From Mucilaginibacter sp. SMC90 (GTDB lineage: Bacteria; Bacteroidota; Bacteroidia; Sphingobacteriales; Sphingobacteriaceae), in NCBI RefSeq assembly GCF_022811725.1, contig NZ_CP094527.1, positions 7,874,001-7,938,000 on the forward strand: a stretch of 64,000 nucleotides of DNA. Reading direction: 5' to 3'. The notes beneath the pieces were generated by a model. That model was not told the DNA's origin, did not search any database, and saw only the letters and a program-made list of their open reading frames with translations. Both the position numbers and the translations under genes were made by a program. This document shows, one piece after another, positions 9,405 through 17,647 of this stretch (positions within the stretch are counted from its first letter, which is position 1; each line of letters starts with the position of its first letter).

Positions 9405-9941
9405 ATGAAAAAACACATGTTTCTTTTATCCCTGCTAACCATTGTTTTGGCAGGTACAGCATCAGCACAAAAAACTTCAGCCGATGTTCCGGTACCAAAA
9501 TCTGCAACAACTGATGCAAGCCTTTCAAAGGCACAAAACGATCAGATGATGCATGCCGGGCTTATGTTTTATGCCTTTTGGAACACGGGCAACGAAAAGT
9601 ACCTGCATGAAGCCGTATCTATGGATTTTCATGACAACACCTTACCCGAAGGCCGCCCGCAAGGGTTTAAAGGGATACTATTTGCTTCGGCAAATTTCAG
9701 AAAGGCAGTGCCCGATTTACGCTGCAGTATTGAAGATATCATCATTGCTAAAGATAAAATAACCTGTCGGCAAATTTATACGGGGCATAATACCGGGCCA
9801 ATAGGTGATCATGCAGCATCTGGTAAACCTATCCGCTTTATTGCCATTGATATTTTGCATGTAAAAAACGGCAAAGTATATGAAGACTGGCACCTGGAGG
9901 ATAATCTCACTTTTTTGAAGGAAGCCGGCATTGTAAAATAG
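9405..9941 (+). CDS. Exported SnoaL-like (ester cyclase/NTF2 fold) protein
   Basis: 178 residues with a clear signal peptide (positively charged start, leucine-rich core, cut near ASAQ at 22). The mature part is a single SnoaL-like polyketide-cyclase domain, with segments FMDFHDNTLP-like, GFKGI and a late VYEDWHLED. Members catalyse aldol-type ring closure or hydrolysis, or just bind ligands. Its export is consistent with the periplasmic hydrolase just upstream. Function not assignable more closely. Confidence 0.75.
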   Translation: MKKHMFLLSLLTIVLAGTASAQKTSADVPVPKSATTDASLSKAQNDQMMHAGLMFYAFWNTGNEKYLHEAVSMDFHDNTLPEGRPQGFKGILFASANFRKAVPDLRCSIEDIIIAKDKITCRQIYTGHNTGPIGDHAASGKPIRFIAIDILHVKNGKVYEDWHLEDNLTFLKEAGIVK

Positions 9942-9973
9942 CTTATAACAACAGAATAAATAAAAGTGTAATT

Positions 9974-11074
9974 ATGAATGATCAAATTAAAGTAGGAATC
10001 ATTGGGGTAAGTGCAGACAGAGGCTGGGCAACGGTTGCCCACATTCCTGCTATTAAATCATTGCCCGGGTTTAAATTAACAGCCATCAGTAACCGTCATG
10101 CTGATCAGGCCATTGCTGCAGGTAAGGCCCATGACGTACAGCATACCTACCATACAACTCATGAATTGGTGAATAGCCCGGATGTTGACCTGGTTGTAGT
10201 AACTGTAAAAGTACCGGAACATAAAACCGTAGTAGAGGCCGCCATTAACGCAGGCAAGAACATTTACTGCGAATGGCCGCTCGGTAACGGATTGGCCGAA
10301 GCCGAAGAGCTGGCCCAACAGGCAAGAGAAAAAGGGATATATGGCGTAGTTGGCCTGCAATCGCGCGCGGTACCTGCCATCAATTTTATAAAAGATCTTG
10401 TAAATGAAGGTTATGTTGGTGAGGTGCTATCAACCACGCTTGTTGGCTCGGGTATTTACTATGGTGCCTTTACCGATCAAACCACGGCTTATGCTATGGA
10501 TGCAAAAAACGGTGCCGGGATGATCTATTCAACATTCGGTAACAGCATTGATGCACTTTGTTACTGCCTTGGCGAATTCCAGGAACTAAGTGCAACTGCC
10601 ATCAATCGCCGTAAAGTGACAACCGTGGCAGAAACGGGCGAAGAGGTCCCGATGACGGCTTTTGACCAGGTTGCTGTTTCCGGTGTATTGGAAAGCGGCG
10701 CGGTTGCAACGGCACATTTCCGGGGCGGTATGTTTAAAGGAACCAACTTTTTTTGGGAGATAAACGGCACTAAAGGCGATTTGGTGATAACAGCAGACGG
10801 CGGGCATCCCGGTGTATTTGAACTAACCATTAAAGGCGGACAAGACAGTGCCTTAGCCGTGATCCCCGTACCCGAAAAATACTTCAACGTTAACATGGAG
10901 CCGAAACAGGGGCCGGCCTACAATATAGCCGAAAACTATGCCCGGCTTGGCAGCGATCTTTTAGCCGGCACACATCTGAGTGCAACTTTTGAAGATGCCC
11001 TTATACGCCACCGGATGATCAACGCAATAGAGGTTGCAGCTGCAACCGGTAAAAGGCAAACCTATCTTAAATAA
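9974..11074 (+). CDS. Gfo/Idh/MocA family oxidoreductase with EWP instead of EKP
   Basis: 366 residues. The N-terminal Rossmann fold is evident: GIIGVSADRGW, then the acceptor-strand end SNRHADQ, then VVTVKVPEHKTVVEAAINAGKN. The motif that usually reads EKP, whose Lys is catalytic in most dehydrogenases of this superfamily, is CEWPLG here (about residues 97-102). That is the pattern I associate with the Gal80-like branch. The C-terminal half is the alpha/beta substrate domain. The protein may bind NAD(P) and a sugar without classical dehydrogenase activity. It lies 12 nt before a cupin gene, which suggests joint expression. Confidence 0.82.
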   Translation: MNDQIKVGIIGVSADRGWATVAHIPAIKSLPGFKLTAISNRHADQAIAAGKAHDVQHTYHTTHELVNSPDVDLVVVTVKVPEHKTVVEAAINAGKNIYCEWPLGNGLAEAEELAQQAREKGIYGVVGLQSRAVPAINFIKDLVNEGYVGEVLSTTLVGSGIYYGAFTDQTTAYAMDAKNGAGMIYSTFGNSIDALCYCLGEFQELSATAINRRKVTTVAETGEEVPMTAFDQVAVSGVLESGAVATAHFRGGMFKGTNFFWEINGTKGDLVITADGGHPGVFELTIKGGQDSALAVIPVPEKYFNVNMEPKQGPAYNIAENYARLGSDLLAGTHLSATFEDALIRHRMINAIEVAAATGKRQTYLK

Positions 11075-11086
11075 CATATTAATAAA

Positions 11087-11521
11087 ATGAAAGAAAAGAT
11101 TGTAAAAGCTCCGGAAGGACAACGGATAAATGTACTTGGAGATAACCAGGTGCTAAAACTAACAGGAAAAGATACCAATGGACAGTTTGCAGTAATAATA
11201 CAAAATTTGCCCCCCGGGGCAGGCGTACCCAAACATGTGCACAGTAATGACGATGAGCACTTTCATTTACTGGAGGGCGAAGTACATTTTGAAGTTGGCA
11301 ACGACGAGTATACTTTAAAAGCAGGCGATATGATCTTTTTGCCGCGGCACATCCCCCACTCATTACGTGTACTGGGCGATACAACCGCTGTGGTGAGGCT
11401 TACGGTTGTACCGGCCGGTGCCGAAGATATGTTTATGGAACTGGATAAACTACCCGAAGGCCCGCCAGACTTTGAAAAGGTTTCCGAAATATGCGGCAGG
11501 TACGGAGTAGCCTTTGTTTAA
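11087..11521 (+). CDS. Single-domain cupin
   Basis: 144 residues forming one cupin barrel. Motif 1 is GAGVPKHVHSNDDEHFHLLEGE and supplies His, His and Glu ligands; motif 2 is DMIFLPRHIPHSLRV, which supplies the last His. Such proteins bind one divalent metal and may be a dioxygenase, isomerase or a binding protein. No signal peptide. It is the last gene before a strong hairpin terminator, so the first transcription unit of the run ends here. Confidence 0.82.
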   Translation: MKEKIVKAPEGQRINVLGDNQVLKLTGKDTNGQFAVIIQNLPPGAGVPKHVHSNDDEHFHLLEGEVHFEVGNDEYTLKAGDMIFLPRHIPHSLRVLGDTTAVVRLTVVPAGAEDMFMELDKLPEGPPDFEKVSEICGRYGVAFV

Positions 11522-11530
11522 TAATTTTTT

Positions 11531-11573
11531 AAAAACATGCATTGGCGCCCTGTCGTGCCAGTGCATGTTTTTA
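11531..11573 (+). terminator. Intrinsic terminator after the cupin gene
   Basis: A 16-bp stem with one mismatch joins 11531-11546 to 11557-11572 (AAAAACATGCATTGGC and its partner) around a 10-nt loop. The right arm ends in five T. The A/T ends make it able to work in both directions. Confidence 0.85.
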
Positions 11574-11657
11574 GCATAATTCGGGAACGTTCCCCGCTGA
11601 AACGCGATAAGCTATTATAGCTAACCATTACACACCAGGCATTCAAACACTAACCAT

Positions 11658-12617
11658 ATGAAACGTTTAGTACTAATCACAGCGGTTCTGTTAGCCGCAG
11701 CAGGGCAAAAAGCCCGGGCACAACAGCCGGTACCCGTACCAATTTCAATTACTTCGGAGCAAGCGGTACACTACCGAACCATTAATGTAAATGGCATAAA
11801 CATTTTTTATCGGGAAGCCGGCCCTAAAAATGGCCCGGTGATTTTGCTTATGCATGGCTTCCCAACATCATCTTTTATGTTCAGGAACCTTATACCCATG
11901 CTTAGCAACAAGTTTCATGTTATTGCTCCTGATTTGCCTGGTTTCGGCTTCTCCGACTTCCCTTCGCGCGAAAAATACCAGTATACCTTTGAAAACCTTG
12001 CCAATACCATGCAAGGCTTCATTGAGCAAATGAGCCTTAAGCATTTTGCAATTTATATTTTTGATTACGGTGCGCCTGTAGGCTTACGGCTGGCACTTCA
12101 CAATCCCGAAAAAATAACAGGAATAATTACACAAAACGGTAATGCCTATAAAGAGGGATTACTGGATTGGGCCAATGGGTTGGTGCAGGCCTTTTGGGCC
12201 GATGGTTCACAAAAAAACCGGGATGCTGTACGAAAGTTCTTTTTGGTTGACGCAACTAATTTCCAATATCGCCATGGAGTTTCTGATCAAACCCTGATTG
12301 CCCCCGAAACGGTTTTGCTTGACCAGCACCTGATGGACAGACCGGACAACATTGAAATGCAACTGGACCTTTTGCGGGATTATCGTACCAACATTGAGCT
12401 CTATCCCCGTTTTCACGAATACTTCAGGAAGTATAAGCCGAAGATCCTGGCTGTTTGGGGTTCAAATGATCCATATTTTGCACCGGCCGGGGCCGAGGCT
12501 TACAAAAAAGATGATTCCAACACAACCGTGAAGTTTTATAATACCGGGCATTTCGCTTTGGAAACCAATGTAAATGAGATTGGGACGGATGTATATAACT
12601 TCCTTTCAAACCTTTAA
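11658..12617 (+). CDS. Exported alpha/beta hydrolase of the epoxide hydrolase/haloalkane dehalogenase type
   Basis: 319 residues. A signal peptide (to about ARAQQ, residue 22) sends it to the periplasm. The fold shows the oxyanion segment LLMHGFPTSSFMF, a nucleophile elbow reading FDYGAPVG in which the nucleophile is Asp, an acid in WGSNDPYF and the base His in TGHFALETN. An Asp nucleophile places it with epoxide hydrolases and haloalkane dehalogenases rather than with esterases. The real substrate cannot be told. It starts its own transcription unit after the terminator and is followed at 55 nt by another exported hydrolase. Confidence 0.85.
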   Translation: MKRLVLITAVLLAAAGQKARAQQPVPVPISITSEQAVHYRTINVNGINIFYREAGPKNGPVILLMHGFPTSSFMFRNLIPMLSNKFHVIAPDLPGFGFSDFPSREKYQYTFENLANTMQGFIEQMSLKHFAIYIFDYGAPVGLRLALHNPEKITGIITQNGNAYKEGLLDWANGLVQAFWADGSQKNRDAVRKFFLVDATNFQYRHGVSDQTLIAPETVLLDQHLMDRPDNIEMQLDLLRDYRTNIELYPRFHEYFRKYKPKILAVWGSNDPYFAPAGAEAYKKDDSNTTVKFYNTGHFALETNVNEIGTDVYNFLSNL

Positions 12618-12672
12618 AAGGTTTTTGATCCCGGCTGTTGCCGCTTAGTGAAACTAATTAAAAATCCATATT

Positions 12673-13635
12673 ATGAACTCACAACAACCAAACAACATGA
12701 GCCGCCGCAAATTTTTAGGTACTGCCGGGCTGTTTACCGCAGGTTTGTACCTGGCACCAAAAAATTTGTTTGCCTTTCAGCAGGCAGCAAGTCCTGTGGT
12801 AACTATTATCAATGCTGCAAAAACGGCAAAGGTAACTGTGACACCGTTACGTAAAAACATCAGTATGCTGGAAGGATCGGGCGGTAACATTGCCGTATTA
12901 GATGGGGCACAGGGAAAATTAATGGTTGACGGAGGTATAGGTGTTTCCAAAAGCCATGTTTTAGAAGCTCTAAATTCAATCAGTAAAACCCCCGTTAAGT
13001 TTTTGATCAACAGCCATTGGCATTTTGATCATACTTTTGGAAATGAATGGCTCCATGGCCAGGGGGCTACTATCATAGCACAGGACGTTACAAAAAAACA
13101 CCTCGAAAATACCGTACGGGTTGATGACTGGAACTATACCTTCCCACCGCTTCCCAAAACAGCCCTGCCAACAGTACTTTACAAAAAGGAGCATGCAATA
13201 AACTTTAATGGCGAAACTGTTCATATCAACACGTATAAACCAGCCCATACTGACGGCGATTCGTCAATTCATTTTGCAAACGCCGATATTTTACACGTAG
13301 CAGATACCTTTTGGAACGGCTATTTTCCCTTCATTGATTACTCAACAGGCGGAAGCATTGATGGCATGATCGAAGCTTCGCGGCAAAATATTGCCAGGGC
13401 GGGCAAAACCACAATCGTTATACCCGGCCATGGCCCTATCGGGAACAAAGCTCAGCTTATGGAGTTTCATGAAATGCTTGTAACCGTACGCGATAAAGTA
13501 GCCAAACTAAAACAATCAGGAAAGTCATTAAATGAAATTATTGCGGCCCGGCCAACCGAAAAGTATGATGCAAAATTTGGTGGCTTTGTTATATCGGGCA
13601 AAACATTTACCAACCTGGTATATAAGGGCTTATAG
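12673..13635 (+). CDS. Tat-exported metallo-beta-lactamase-fold hydrolase
   Basis: 320 residues. The N-terminus carries the twin-arginine motif SRRKFLG followed by a hydrophobic stretch and LFAFQ, so it is probably folded before export. The metal site reads NSHWHFDHTFGNEW (HxHxDH), then KPAHTDGDSS, HVADTFWNGYFPF and the late VIPGHGPIG. This is a SoxH/glyoxalase-II-like branch of the fold. Substrate unknown. The start used is the first ATG; a second in-frame ATG nine codons later begins exactly at MSRRKF and could be the true one. Confidence 0.83.
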   Translation: MNSQQPNNMSRRKFLGTAGLFTAGLYLAPKNLFAFQQAASPVVTIINAAKTAKVTVTPLRKNISMLEGSGGNIAVLDGAQGKLMVDGGIGVSKSHVLEALNSISKTPVKFLINSHWHFDHTFGNEWLHGQGATIIAQDVTKKHLENTVRVDDWNYTFPPLPKTALPTVLYKKEHAINFNGETVHINTYKPAHTDGDSSIHFANADILHVADTFWNGYFPFIDYSTGGSIDGMIEASRQNIARAGKTTIVIPGHGPIGNKAQLMEFHEMLVTVRDKVAKLKQSGKSLNEIIAARPTEKYDAKFGGFVISGKTFTNLVYKGL

Positions 13636-13680
13636 TTATTCGTAAAAGTCCTGCCTTTTAAAACTAAAAAGCAGAATACG

Positions 13681-13746
13681 TGCCTGAACGAGTGTCGCGC
13701 TGCGTTACACTCATCCAGGCATTACAACTAAGCCTGTTTCAGGCTT
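13681..13746 (+). terminator. Two successive hairpins after the hydrolase gene
   Basis: TGCCTG-aac-GAGTGT pairs with ACACTC-atc-CAGGCA (13681-13721). AAGCCTG-ttt-CAGGCTT (13730-13746) follows, then GTTATT. The second hairpin is compact and could end transcription, although the T-run is weak. Confidence 0.5.
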
Positions 13747-13774
13747 GTTATTATCACGCTACTATCCCGGAGGG

Positions 13775-13973
13775 CAATGTCATTAAGTTAAGGGATTGAC
13801 AGGTTGCACCAGAGGTGCAAAAGGTTTGTAGAAATTAAAGATTTGTTTGTCTTGGTGTGCCAGAGGTACACAACCCCGAATGTTCCGTACCTCTGGCACG
13901 GTTATTTTCGGTATGTGATATTACTACAAACCTATTCCCCCTCTGGGGGATTTTCCTTAACTTAATGACATTG
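13775..13973. mobile_element. 199-nt MITE-like element with 19-bp perfect terminal repeats and 9-bp target duplication
   Basis: The left end CAATGTCATTAAGTTAAGG (13775-13793) is repeated in exact reverse complement at 13955-13973. It is flanked on both sides by CCCGGAGGG (13766-13774 and 13974-13982), as expected of a 9-bp target-site duplication. Inside are further palindromes: ACCAGAGGTGCA near 13809, and GTGCCAGAGGTAC (13858-13870) pairing with GTACCTCTGGCAC (13887-13899). It has no coding capacity, so it would need a transposase supplied in trans. A related element interrupts the deformylase-like gene. Confidence 0.8.
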
Positions 13974-14281
13974 CCCGGAGGGGTCATTTTCTTCCCGGCG
14001 CTTATCACTCCAGCCCTGGTTATTACTAAATAACTGAGCTAATTTAACCCAATCCGGGGAAACCGTTAACCTGCGCTTCTTTATCAGATAACCCGCTATA
14101 TTTTAAATAGTTAATCTGGTTAACAATACTCCTATCATCTTCTGTTTTGCATTTTTAACGCGTATTGTAAAGGGTACGCAACCCTGTTTAAATTCTGAGC
14201 CATAGCTTATTTAATGTCTTTTGCGTTTTTGTCTTAATTATTTTCGAACTTTAATGTAAATAATTACCAAACCAACCGATT

Positions 14282-14752
14282 ATGACAAGCATTACCGTTA
14301 ACGGAAAACTTCATAACATTGAAGCAAATCCTGATATGCCGTTATTGTGGGTTATCCGGGATATCCTGGGTTTAACTGGCACCAAATTTGGCTGCGGGGC
14401 TGCACAATGCGGGGCCTGCACAGTTCATCTCAACGGAGAAGCAGTACGTTCATGCGTCACAAAAATTAACCGGGCAGCCGGCCAGCATATTGTAACTATT
14501 GAAGGGCTATCGCCCGCCAACGATCACCCGCTGCAACTTGCCTGGAATGAAATGAATGTTCCGCAATGCGGTTATTGTCAATCCGGACAGATCATGTCGG
14601 CAGCAGTGCTGCTGCGCGAAAACCCCAACCCTTCCGATCAGGATATTGACGATGCCATGTCTGGTAACATTTGCCGCTGCGGTACTTATCAGCGTATTCG
14701 TGCAGCTATTCACAAAGCCGCAAGCATGCAAACGGAAGGGGCCAAACTATGA
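14282..14752 (+). CDS. Molybdenum hydroxylase [2Fe-2S] small subunit (isoquinoline 1-oxidoreductase alpha type)
   Basis: 156 residues. The plant-type ferredoxin domain is at 1-75 with the cysteines of GCGAAQCGACTVHL. The second [2Fe-2S] domain is at about 80-150, with CGYCQSGQIM and GNICRCGTYQRI. This is the electron-transfer subunit of the xanthine-oxidase superfamily. It has no signal peptide and may be carried across the membrane with the Tat-bearing large subunit. The stop codon overlaps the start of the cytochrome gene (ATGA). That gives a tight order of iron-sulfur subunit, cytochrome, then molybdenum subunit, with electrons likely flowing from the molybdenum site through these clusters to cytochrome c. 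Confidence 0.93.
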   Translation: MTSITVNGKLHNIEANPDMPLLWVIRDILGLTGTKFGCGAAQCGACTVHLNGEAVRSCVTKINRAAGQHIVTIEGLSPANDHPLQLAWNEMNVPQCGYCQSGQIMSAAVLLRENPNPSDQDIDDAMSGNICRCGTYQRIRAAIHKAASMQTEGAKL

Positions 14753-15354
14753 AGAAGCTTTTTGTTATTTGTATTATGTCATCGGTAATTGTCTTTTTTG
14801 AACTGTCATTTAAATCAGAGCCTCCTAAAGCTAACTACCCTGTTTTACCTAAAGATAGCGTTGGTTCCGTAAAAGCCTTCATGTCAGTTTATAAGGTTTT
14901 GATGAGTGCGCGTTGTATGAATTGCCACCCTTCGGGCGATTCACCGCTACAGGGCGATGACAGCCACATCCATACTATGAATGTAAAACGAGGGGCCGAC
15001 GGCAGGGGCTTGTATGCTGTACGCTGCAGTAATTGTCATCAATCAGAAAATACAGAAGGGTTACACATGCCGCCCGGAAACCCCAAATGGGGATTACCGC
15101 CGGCACACATGCGAATGGTTTTTCAGGGGCGGACACCGCGTCAGCTGGCTTTGCAATTACTTGATCCCAAACAAAACGGCGGCCGAACAAAAGCAGACCT
15201 GATCAACCACATGGCCAATGATGAGCTTGTAGGCTGGGCCTGGCACCCCGGCAAGGGCCGTACCTTGCCACCAATGAGCCGTGCGGCTTTAACTGCACAG
15301 GTAAAGTTATGGATTGCTAAAGGGGCTTATGCGCCTTCGGCAAAAACTAAATAA
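14749..15354 (+). CDS. Di-haem cytochrome c, electron acceptor of the molybdenum hydroxylase
   Basis: 201 residues from the ATG that overlaps the upstream stop codon. This start gives a sensible exported N-terminus (MKKLFVICIM, hydrophobic to about 21), whereas a longer in-frame start 78 nt earlier would lie inside the upstream gene. Two CxxCH haem sites are visible, CMNCH at 56-60 and CSNCH at about 92-96. Methionines and histidines later in the chain could be axial ligands. It is probably periplasmic, held by its uncleaved or cleaved leader. Cytochrome c genes next to this type of hydroxylase usually accept its electrons. Confidence 0.87.
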   Translation: MKKLFVICIMSSVIVFFELSFKSEPPKANYPVLPKDSVGSVKAFMSVYKVLMSARCMNCHPSGDSPLQGDDSHIHTMNVKRGADGRGLYAVRCSNCHQSENTEGLHMPPGNPKWGLPPAHMRMVFQGRTPRQLALQLLDPKQNGGRTKADLINHMANDELVGWAWHPGKGRTLPPMSRAALTAQVKLWIAKGAYAPSAKTK

Positions 15355-15378
15355 CACATTTAAAGCGATAGACCAACC

Positions 15379-17529
15379 ATGGAGACTAACGGAATATCAA
15401 GAAGAAATTTTTTGAAGGTATCCGGCCTTGCCGGAACTGCACTTTGCCTGGGCTTTTATTTTCCGGCCAATGCCCAAAAGGAAGAACTGGTTGCCGCAGC
15501 TGCAGGCTCGGGCTTTGAGTTCAATGCCTGGATGCACATCGATACCAACGGAAAAGTTACGCTAACCGATCACCGGGCAGAAATGGGCCAGGGCTCATAC
15601 CAGTCCGTTCCGCAGATCATCGCCGAAGAATTGGAGGTTGACCTGAAAGATATTAACGTAATTTTTGCTAAAGGCGATCCGGATAAATATGGGAGCCAGA
15701 TTACAGGTGGAAGCTCTACCATCAGGGGATCATACAAAAACCTGCTTAAATTAAGTGCAACAGCACGGGAAATGCTTATTGCCGCGGCGGCGGCGAAATG
15801 GAATGTTCCGGCGGCTGAGTGCTATGCCCAATCCGGACATGTTATCCACAAGCCAACAGGCAAAAAGTTTAACTATGGCCAACTGGTAACAGATGCCTCA
15901 CAGCTTCCGCCACCTACCGATGTTAAATTGAAAAACATCGCCGATTATAAGCTGATCCGCAAACCATTGAACAGGCTTGATACGCCAATGAAAACCAATG
16001 GAGAAGCCGTTTTTGGCCTGGATAAAAAATTGCCCGGAATGGTTTACGCCTGTGTAGAACGCAGCCCGAGATTGCGTGGAAAAATAAAGAGTGTTGACAG
16101 TGCGGATGCACTGAAAGTTCCGGGCGTTAAACAGGTTTTAAAAATACAGATGATGGTTTTTAATACCACCCGTGATGGTGTGGTAGTTATTGCCGATTCA
16201 ACCTGGGCGGCCATGCAAGGGCGTAAAGCATTGAAGGTAGAGTGGGACGACAGCGGATTTGACCATGTGAATACTTCCGATATTTATAAAACCCACCAGG
16301 CGTTATTGCAAAAAGAAGAAGGCCTTTCATTTAAAAAACAGGGCGACCCCGATAATGCCCTGGCCAGGTCAGATAAAAAGATAGATGTTGTTTATCAAAC
16401 GCCCTACCAGTCGCATGCTGCAATGGAGCCGCTAAACTGCATTGCTCATTATAAGCCCGACGGTATAGAGATCTGGGGCCCGATACAGGCACCAGATTGG
16501 GTACAGGGCGATATTGCGGACAGATTTAAGCTGCCTAAAGAAAAGGTGATCGTCAACATGACATTTTTGGGTGGTGGTTTTGGACGAAAAGCGTTTAAAG
16601 ACTATACCCATGAAGCCGTTGTAATTTCAAAAGCAGTGGGCGCACCTGTACAGGTTGTATGGACCCGGGAGGATGACATAAGGCAGGGGCCTTTCCGCGC
16701 CGGTATTTCTTACAGGGGGCAGGGAGCAATTGAAAACGGCGAGATCAGTGCTTTAAAATTCAAAATGGCCGGCCAGAATATTGACCATTGGAACGGCCCC
16801 GGCCGAGGCAAACCCAATGACAGTACCAACGAAGGTTTTCTGAAACCGTATTTTGAAACCATTAAAAATATCAGCTTTGCTGATGTTCCTTATGAAATGC
16901 CATTGCCTAATATGTGGTGGCGCTCCGTTTACGCTTCTACCAATGGTTTCGCTTATGAAAGCTTTATGAACGAAATGTCGGTTTTAGCAGGAGAAGACCA
17001 GCTTGCTTTCCGGAGAAAATATCTGAAAGACGAGCGTTGCCAGCGATTGATAGACCGACTGGAAGAAGTATCAGGATGGAAATCCAGAACAAAAAATGAG
17101 GGCTACGGCGTAGCTATAACGGAGTGCTTTGAAACTACCGTTGGCCAGGTGGTAAAGGTTTCAAGAAACGCCGGCGGGAAAGTAAAAATCGACAAGGTTT
17201 GGGCGGTGATGGATTGCGGCTGGTATGTAAATCCTGATATTATCAAAGCACAGGTTGAGGGCTCGGTTATTATGGCCCTTGGCGCTGCTACCATACATGA
17301 AATCACATTTAATAATGGCTTGGTAAATCAACATAACTTTTATGATTACCTGATGCCCCGAATGAGTGACGCCCCACAGGTTGAAGTGCACATTATGGAA
17401 AACACTGCCGATGCCGGCGGAGTAGGTGAACCAGGTTTGCCTCCGTTTGCTCCTGCACTAACGGATGCCATTTATGATCTTACCGGAAACCGGATCAGGA
17501 AATTACCGTTTGATATGAACGCCATTTAG
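15379..17529 (+). CDS. Molybdopterin-binding large subunit, isoquinoline 1-oxidoreductase beta type
   Basis: 716 residues. A twin-arginine leader, SRRNFLKVSGLAGTAL, marks Tat export. The aldehyde oxidase/xanthine dehydrogenase fold follows, with GQGSYQSVPQIIAEEL near 75, TGGSSTIRGSY, the molybdopterin segment FLGGGFGRKAF (about 397-407), and the C-terminal GGVGEPGLPPFAPALTDAI, whose Glu is the catalytic base of the family. It hydroxylates a carbon next to a ring nitrogen or oxidises an aldehyde in related enzymes; the substrate here is unknown. No XdhC-type maturation protein lies in the window. Confidence 0.92.
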   Translation: METNGISRRNFLKVSGLAGTALCLGFYFPANAQKEELVAAAAGSGFEFNAWMHIDTNGKVTLTDHRAEMGQGSYQSVPQIIAEELEVDLKDINVIFAKGDPDKYGSQITGGSSTIRGSYKNLLKLSATAREMLIAAAAAKWNVPAAECYAQSGHVIHKPTGKKFNYGQLVTDASQLPPPTDVKLKNIADYKLIRKPLNRLDTPMKTNGEAVFGLDKKLPGMVYACVERSPRLRGKIKSVDSADALKVPGVKQVLKIQMMVFNTTRDGVVVIADSTWAAMQGRKALKVEWDDSGFDHVNTSDIYKTHQALLQKEEGLSFKKQGDPDNALARSDKKIDVVYQTPYQSHAAMEPLNCIAHYKPDGIEIWGPIQAPDWVQGDIADRFKLPKEKVIVNMTFLGGGFGRKAFKDYTHEAVVISKAVGAPVQVVWTREDDIRQGPFRAGISYRGQGAIENGEISALKFKMAGQNIDHWNGPGRGKPNDSTNEGFLKPYFETIKNISFADVPYEMPLPNMWWRSVYASTNGFAYESFMNEMSVLAGEDQLAFRRKYLKDERCQRLIDRLEEVSGWKSRTKNEGYGVAITECFETTVGQVVKVSRNAGGKVKIDKVWAVMDCGWYVNPDIIKAQVEGSVIMALGAATIHEITFNNGLVNQHNFYDYLMPRMSDAPQVEVHIMENTADAGGVGEPGLPPFAPALTDAIYDLTGNRIRKLPFDMNAI

Positions 17530-17647
17530 CATAGTAAACCAGGCAAAGGGTAATTTATCGCATACAAAAGATGTTTGCCTGATCCTGTTATAGCTTACAT
17601 TGGCTTTTATTTCGTCCGGGTGAGGTTTTTAATCGCCATTAGTTAAG

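Larger units (their letters stand above)
13636..14281. other. 646-nt gene-free region rich in inverted repeats
   Basis: From the left it holds two hairpins (13681-13746), a 199-nt inverted-repeat element with target duplication (13775-13973), and an A/T-rich leader to the molybdenum hydroxylase genes. A near -7 box TATTTTCG lies at 14239-14246 (one mismatch to TAnnTTTG) with TTTG 15 nt upstream, which is short spacing. No open reading frame here looks genuine. Confidence 0.6.

Noticed and set aside
14671..14748. Longer start for the cytochrome gene
   Set aside because: It would lie inside the iron-sulfur subunit gene and hide the signal peptide; the ATGA-overlapping start gives a proper leader.
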